From DATKXO01 sp035528995 (GTDB lineage Bacteria > Planctomycetota > Phycisphaerae > UBA1845): a DNA stretch of 19,694 bases. This document shows positions 14,470 to 19,694 of the stretch, piece by piece (positions within the stretch are counted from its first letter, which is position 1; every line of letters begins with the position of its first letter). The DNA is taken from contig DATKXO010000225.1 of the NCBI GenBank assembly GCA_035528995.1, positions 1 to 19,694 of the forward strand, given 5' to 3'. The translations under genes were made by a program, and so were the position numbers. The notes beneath the pieces were generated by a model that saw only the letters and a list, made by a program, of their open reading frames with translations, did not search any database and had not been told where the DNA came from.

Positions 14470-15951
14470 CTACAATGACCGATCCAGGGCCGACAGGCTA
14501 ATGGTCCTGGTCTCTCCTTCGGAGCTGACCTGGAGCGTGACGGGCGATTTGACCCTGTCGTCGGCGGCGAGGAACTCCTCGATGGTGCGGACTCGGCGGC
14601 GGTTGAACTTGAGGATGATCTGCTGGGGCTCGATGCCGGCGGTTTCCGCGTCGGAGTCGGCGTCGACGGCCACGACGACGAGGCCGGCCTGATCGCGGGT
14701 GAGACCGAACTCGGCGAGGACGGCATCGGTGGGTTCGGCGAGCCAGGCTCCGCGCCAGCGGGAGGTCCGCGGCTCGTCGCCGGTGGATTGGTCGCCGCCG
14801 GCCAGGACCGGGCTGACTTCGCGAACCGCAAGGGTGGCGGTGGTCGTGCCGCGCTGACCGTTACGCTTGTAGACGATGGTGGCCGGAGTGCCTACCGGCG
14901 TCGCGCCGATGGTTCGGACCAGATGATCCGTGTCGGTGATGGCCACGCCGTCGAACTCGATAATCACATCGCCGCGTTGGAGCCCGGCTCTGGCGGCCGG
15001 CCCGTTCGCGGGGCTGACCGATCGGACCAAGGCGCCGGCGCGGGCGGTCAGGCCGGCGGCCCGGCGGGCGGCGGCATCCGGGTTGTCGATCTGTACGCCG
15101 AGGAAGCCGTAACGGACGGGCTCGCCGGCGATCAACGTCTGGACGATGTTGCGATTGCGGGGCTCCATGGGGATGGCGAAGCCGACGCCCTCGGTGACGC
15201 CGGAGCGGGACCTGATGGCGGTGACCAGGCCGATCATTTCACCGTCGATGTTGAAGAGCGGCCCACCGCTGTTGCCGGGGTTGATGGCGGCGGAGGTCTG
15301 AATCAGATTGCCGTAGTAACGCTCGTCGGCGCCTTCGAGGCCGTCGTTCAGTTCCCGCGAGAGGTCCTTGCCGACGGCGCTGACGATGCCGTAGGTGACG
15401 CCGGTGCGTCCGTCTCGGTTGGCGAGTCCGAAGGGGTTGCCGATGGCGAAGCACCACTGCCCCTGCTGCACCTGATCAAAGCTGCCGAAGTGGACCGGCG
15501 GGACGAAGGGGACTTCGATCTTGACCACGGCCAGGTCGCTGCGCTGGTCGGCCTGGATGAGCTTGGCGTCGAACTCTCGGCCGTCGTACAGGACGACGAT
15601 GATCTCGTCAGCGCCGGCGATGACGTGGGAGCTGGTAAGGATTTGGCCATCGCGGGAGATGACCGCCCCGCTGCCGTGGCTTCTGGCCCAGCGCATTCGA
15701 GGGTGGCCGGAGCGCTCCCGCCCGGAACCGATGTACGGGCCCAGCGAGTAGGTTCGGATGGCGACGGCGGATGGGCGGGCCTGTTCGGCGAGTCGGACGA
15801 AGGCGCTCTCGAGTTGCCGCAGGTCGCGGATTTGCAGCGGTTGGCTGCGGACCTGGGCGGGTGCGTCGGTCCCGGCAAGAGCGATGGTCAGGACGGCGAA
15901 GGCGAGGAGAGCGATAGATTGGGGAGTACGTCGGGCAGTGGATGGGGTCAT
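14470..15951 (-). CDS. HtrA/DegP-like periplasmic serine protease with two PDZ domains
   Basis: A 493-aa S1C-family protease for quality control of envelope proteins. A signal peptide (ARRTPQS, hydrophobic LLAFAVLTIALA, then APAQ) directs it out of the cytosol. The catalytic triad is visible: His109 in LTSSHVI, Asp139 in RSDLAVVKI and Ser228 in NPGNSGGPL. The first PDZ domain spans about 265-350 (RYGFLGVQI to IVYKRNGQ). The second, at about 390-490, is more divergent (WLAEPTDAVLAEFGL to the C-terminus). ATG 15951 has AGGA about 10 nt upstream; a TTG three codons earlier sits too close to it. A perfect TATAAT lies upstream at 15999-16004. The gene is divergent from mutS2 and upstream of alaS. 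Which Deg paralogue it is cannot be said. Confidence 0.93.
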   Translation of the reverse strand: MTPSTARRTPQSIALLAFAVLTIALAGTDAPAQVRSQPLQIRDLRQLESAFVRLAEQARPSAVAIRTYSLGPYIGSGRERSGHPRMRWARSHGSGAVISRDGQILTSSHVIAGADEIIVVLYDGREFDAKLIQADQRSDLAVVKIEVPFVPPVHFGSFDQVQQGQWCFAIGNPFGLANRDGRTGVTYGIVSAVGKDLSRELNDGLEGADERYYGNLIQTSAAINPGNSGGPLFNIDGEMIGLVTAIRSRSGVTEGVGFAIPMEPRNRNIVQTLIAGEPVRYGFLGVQIDNPDAAARRAAGLTARAGALVRSVSPANGPAARAGLQRGDVIIEFDGVAITDTDHLVRTIGATPVGTPATIVYKRNGQRGTTTATLAVREVSPVLAGGDQSTGDEPRTSRWRGAWLAEPTDAVLAEFGLTRDQAGLVVVAVDADSDAETAGIEPQQIILKFNRRRVRTIEEFLAADDRVKSPVTLQVSSEGETRTISLSALDRSL

Positions 15952-15998
15952 GGTTGGCAAATCCTTTGGCCCGCCAGCCTCGAATCCAACTTTGGTGT

Positions 15999-16004
15999 AT
16001 TATA
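15999..16004 (-). promoter_or_regulatory. Perfect -10 box for htrA
   Basis: TATAAT on the minus strand within GGTACTATAATACACC. The start would be near 15992, about 41 nt before ATG 15951. No -35 match is present 16-18 bp upstream. The surrounding 16 bp are nearly palindromic, which might indicate a regulator site, but this is speculative. Confidence 0.45.
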
Positions 16005-16128
16005 GTACCTGCCCGGCGCGCAGCCGCCATAATCCTGACAGAGCGGCGGCACCCTGCAAGAAATGACGATTGCCAGGCCGGATTCCGGCCAAAAACCAGC
16101 CCCGGCGCCCGAGCGCCACAGTGGAAAC

Positions 16129-18066
<1,938 letters not shown>

Positions 18067-18077
18067 GCCAACCCTGG

Positions 18078-18103
18078 CTGACCTATGCCACCCGCCGGGT
18101 CAG
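18078..18103. terminator. Possible bidirectional terminator between mutS2 and hemQ
   Basis: CTGACC (18078-18083) pairs with GGTCAG (18098-18103) around a 14-nt loop that itself contains ACCC-GCC-GGGT. It occupies the 33-bp gap and includes the hemQ TGA stop. No T-run is present, so confidence is low. Confidence 0.3.
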
Positions 18104-18927
18104 GTTAGTCGGCCGGCCAGGAGGGCGGGGAGTTGGTCCGGGGGCGTGCGGATGCCGATGTAGAAGGGGCCGAACTCGGCGTACTTGGCGCTGGCCGGGT
18201 CGAAGCGCATCTCGTAGATCAGCTTCTTGAAGGGCAGAACGTCGTCAGCGTGAAGGCTGACGCCCCACTCCCAGTCGTCGAGTCCGACCGAGCCGCTGAT
18301 GATCTGCTTGACCTGTCCGCGGTACTGTTGGCCGATGCGGCCGTGGGCGCGCATCAGGTCGCGGCGTTCCTCCAGCGACAGGGCATACCAGTTGACGTGC
18401 TCGCCGCGGCGCTTGTCCATGGGATAGAAGCAGATGTAGCGGTGGGCGGGGATGTCGCACCAGAGCCGGTCGACCGCCCGCTGCTTCTGTTTGTCCATCT
18501 CACGGGCGAAGGCCTCGTCGAAGGCGTCGGTTCCCGGGGTGACGCCCTGGTCGGCGAGCTTCTTGTTTGCGATGGCGGTCAGTTCGTACAGGCCCAGCTC
18601 GATGACCGAGAAGTAGGAGTAGGCGGGCAGCAGATAGTCGTAGAGCTGCAACTGGCGGAGGCCCAGCTCGGCTCGGTTGAGATCGTCGGGCGACCGGCGG
18701 TAGTGGACCAACATGAGGTCGCCCTTCTGGGTCAAGACGCTGTAGAGGGCCGAATCGCCCTCGCCACCGGCGGCGGAATCGAGCCACCGGGCGGCCTGCC
18801 CGGCGATCTCGCCTTTCCGGTGTTCGTCGAGGGCTCGCCAGGCGGCCCAATCCAGAGCGTAGACGTCGTGCAGGACGTACCAGCCCTCGAGGGTCTGGGG
18901 CACATCGGTTCCGCTACGTTCGGTCAT
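18100..18927 (-). CDS. hemQ: Coproheme decarboxylase (HemQ), chlorite dismutase family
   Basis: HemQ converts Fe-coproporphyrin III to haem b with peroxide, the last step of the coproporphyrin-dependent pathway, in the cytosol. Its 275 aa fit the family. The C-terminal half is the most diagnostic: RYICFYPMDKRRGEHVNWY holds the reactive Tyr168 and Lys172, and the proximal haem ligand His195 lies in RAHGRIGQQY, 27 residues after the Tyr as in Listeria HemQ (Tyr147/His174). SGSVGLDDWEWGVSLHADD and FKKLIYEMRFD follow. ATG 18927 has GGGAG 9 nt upstream; a GTG two codons earlier is the alternative. Chlorite dismutase activity is unlikely given the HemQ-type Tyr and YPMDKRR motif. No other haem gene is in view. 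Confidence 0.93.
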   Translation of the reverse strand: MTERSGTDVPQTLEGWYVLHDVYALDWAAWRALDEHRKGEIAGQAARWLDSAAGGEGDSALYSVLTQKGDLMLVHYRRSPDDLNRAELGLRQLQLYDYLLPAYSYFSVIELGLYELTAIANKKLADQGVTPGTDAFDEAFAREMDKQKQRAVDRLWCDIPAHRYICFYPMDKRRGEHVNWYALSLEERRDLMRAHGRIGQQYRGQVKQIISGSVGLDDWEWGVSLHADDVLPFKKLIYEMRFDPASAKYAEFGPFYIGIRTPPDQLPALLAGRLT

Positions 18928-19086
18928 TGGCACGATCTCCCTTCAAGTCGGCCCGGGTAGATATTGAAACGGATGGGGGCGACGTCGTCCAGGTTGGCCC
19001 GGCGAGTCGGCGCATCTCTGACGGCGTAGGCCGCGCGGGTTCCCGACTCCGTCGGGACGGGTTCCACCCGCGGCTCGGGAAAGGCA
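18928..19086. other. Intergenic region with imperfect palindrome
   Basis: The gap upstream of hemQ contains a nested palindrome at about 19031-19074. The inner stem is CCCGAC-TCC-GTCGGG (19042-19056), and outer arms CCGCGCGGGT and ACCCGCGG can pair around it with bulges. It lies just downstream of the HAD-like gene on the minus strand and may terminate that transcript or be another repeat copy. No clear promoter for hemQ was found. Confidence 0.45.
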
Positions 19087-19694
19087 TTATAGGCGTGCGG
19101 GATGATCGGAGACGGCTGGGGCGGGGAGTAACCCGGCGTCGGTCAGGGCGGTGGCGCCGGCGGCGACGTCGGCGGCCAGCTCGGTGAGGTCGGCGAAGAC
19201 GCAGCGGGCGCCGGCGCGTCGGAAGCGTGCCGCGGTGCAGGCGCCCGATGCGACGCCCACGGCCAGCAAACCGGCGGCCTCGGCGGCCCGGACCGTGGGC
19301 TCGCCGGCGGCGGCGACGACGGCCCGCGGATCGCCGTCGGCCAGTTGCCGTAGCTGCTGCTGCCGGGCAGCGCGATCGTCGCGCAGGGCGGACATCCGAG
19401 TGAAGTGCACGGAGAGGTTGTGGGCATCGAGTTGTCGTTGTCGGGCGGCACGGTTGCGTCCGATGCTGACCAGATGACACTCGCCGGCCCGCCCGAGCGT
19501 GCCCAGGGCGGCGGCTACGTCGGCGTGGGGCAGTGCTAGGTCGAGACTCGCATCGCTCTCGAGCAGGTCATCGAAGCACCGGCGAAACTCGAGCAGGGTG
19601 GCCGGCTTGACACCGCGCACCAGTTCGCCGTCGGCGGCGCCCCGGCGGACAGCCCGCCAGAAGGCGCCTGGGTCAATCCTGGGCAAACCGAGAG
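19087..19694 (-). CDS. HAD-like hydrolase, 5' end outside the window
   Basis: At least 199 residues are present, and the frame stays open to the window edge. The first possible start (TTG at 19686) is probably not real, so the N-terminus is missing. The order resembles the C-terminal part of HAD phosphatases: a helical cap (FWRAVRRGAADGELVRG), LPHADVAAALGTLGRAGECHLVSIGRNRAARQRQL with the motif II Ser after a hydrophobic strand, and then VRAAEAAGLLAVGVASGACTAARFRRAGARCVFADLTELAADV, which matches the motif IV-to-end pattern. The usual motif IV GD(x)D is replaced by AAGEPTV, so metal binding may be weakened or lost. Motif I (DxDxT) would lie outside the window. The function is unknown, and it need not be related to hemQ, which lies 159 bp downstream on the same strand. 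Confidence 0.6.
   Translation of the reverse strand, partial: LGLPRIDPGAFWRAVRRGAADGELVRGVKPATLLEFRRCFDDLLESDASLDLALPHADVAAALGTLGRAGECHLVSIGRNRAARQRQLDAHNLSVHFTRMSALRDDRAARQQQLRQLADGDPRAVVAAAGEPTVRAAEAAGLLAVGVASGACTAARFRRAGARCVFADLTELAADVAAGATALTDAGLLPAPAVSDHPARL

Noticed and set aside
14788..16005. Open frame of 405 codons on the plus strand antisense to htrA
   Set aside because: Low-complexity Gly/Asp/Ala composition and exact opposition to htrA mark it as a shadow.

Overview
The window looks like a chromosomal core-gene region of a high-GC, Gram-negative-type bacterium. A Planctomycetota-like (Phycisphaerae-like) origin is my best guess. It rests on the GC-rich codon use, a lipoprotein with a Cys-rich region and a (Gly-Glu)n linker, HemQ in a diderm-like gene set, and short hairpin repeats between genes. 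No rRNA, tRNA or other lineage marker is present, so this is inference. I see no phage, integrase, full insertion sequence or CRISPR array.

Layout from left to right. On the minus strand, purA (adenylosuccinate synthetase) and uppS (undecaprenyl diphosphate synthase) form a tight pair 6 bp apart, with a well-formed promoter and a terminator-like hairpin in the purA leader. Divergent from them is ygiQ, a radical SAM protein, followed by two tandem hairpin repeats. Next is a secreted M61-like zinc peptidase with a C-terminal PDZ domain. Convergent to it is a large lipoprotein of unknown function. A GT87/DUF2029-type integral membrane glycosyltransferase follows on the plus strand and meets, stop codon to stop codon, a small nucleotidyltransferase on the minus strand. 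That gene lies downstream of an unusually long alaS (1013 aa), which in turn lies downstream of an HtrA-like periplasmic protease. Divergent from htrA is mutS2, without its usual Smr domain. The window closes with hemQ (coproheme decarboxylase) and a truncated HAD-like gene, both on the minus strand.

The genes do not form one pathway. They cover nucleotide synthesis (purA), cell-envelope lipid carrier synthesis (uppS), translation (alaS), haem synthesis (hemQ), recombination or ribosome rescue (mutS2) and envelope proteolysis (htrA, M61). Most transcription units are one or two genes long.

The most interesting signals are repeats. Six short hairpins, all in the same orientation, share a G(T/C)AGG head before a variable palindrome, as in REP elements mobilised by RAYT transposases; one supplies the uppS stop codon. 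A different, octamer-based palindromic repeat lies in frame inside alaS and adds about 23 residues. The centre of alaS is also markedly AT-richer than its flanks, which suggests a mosaic gene. I found no clear new multi-gene system.
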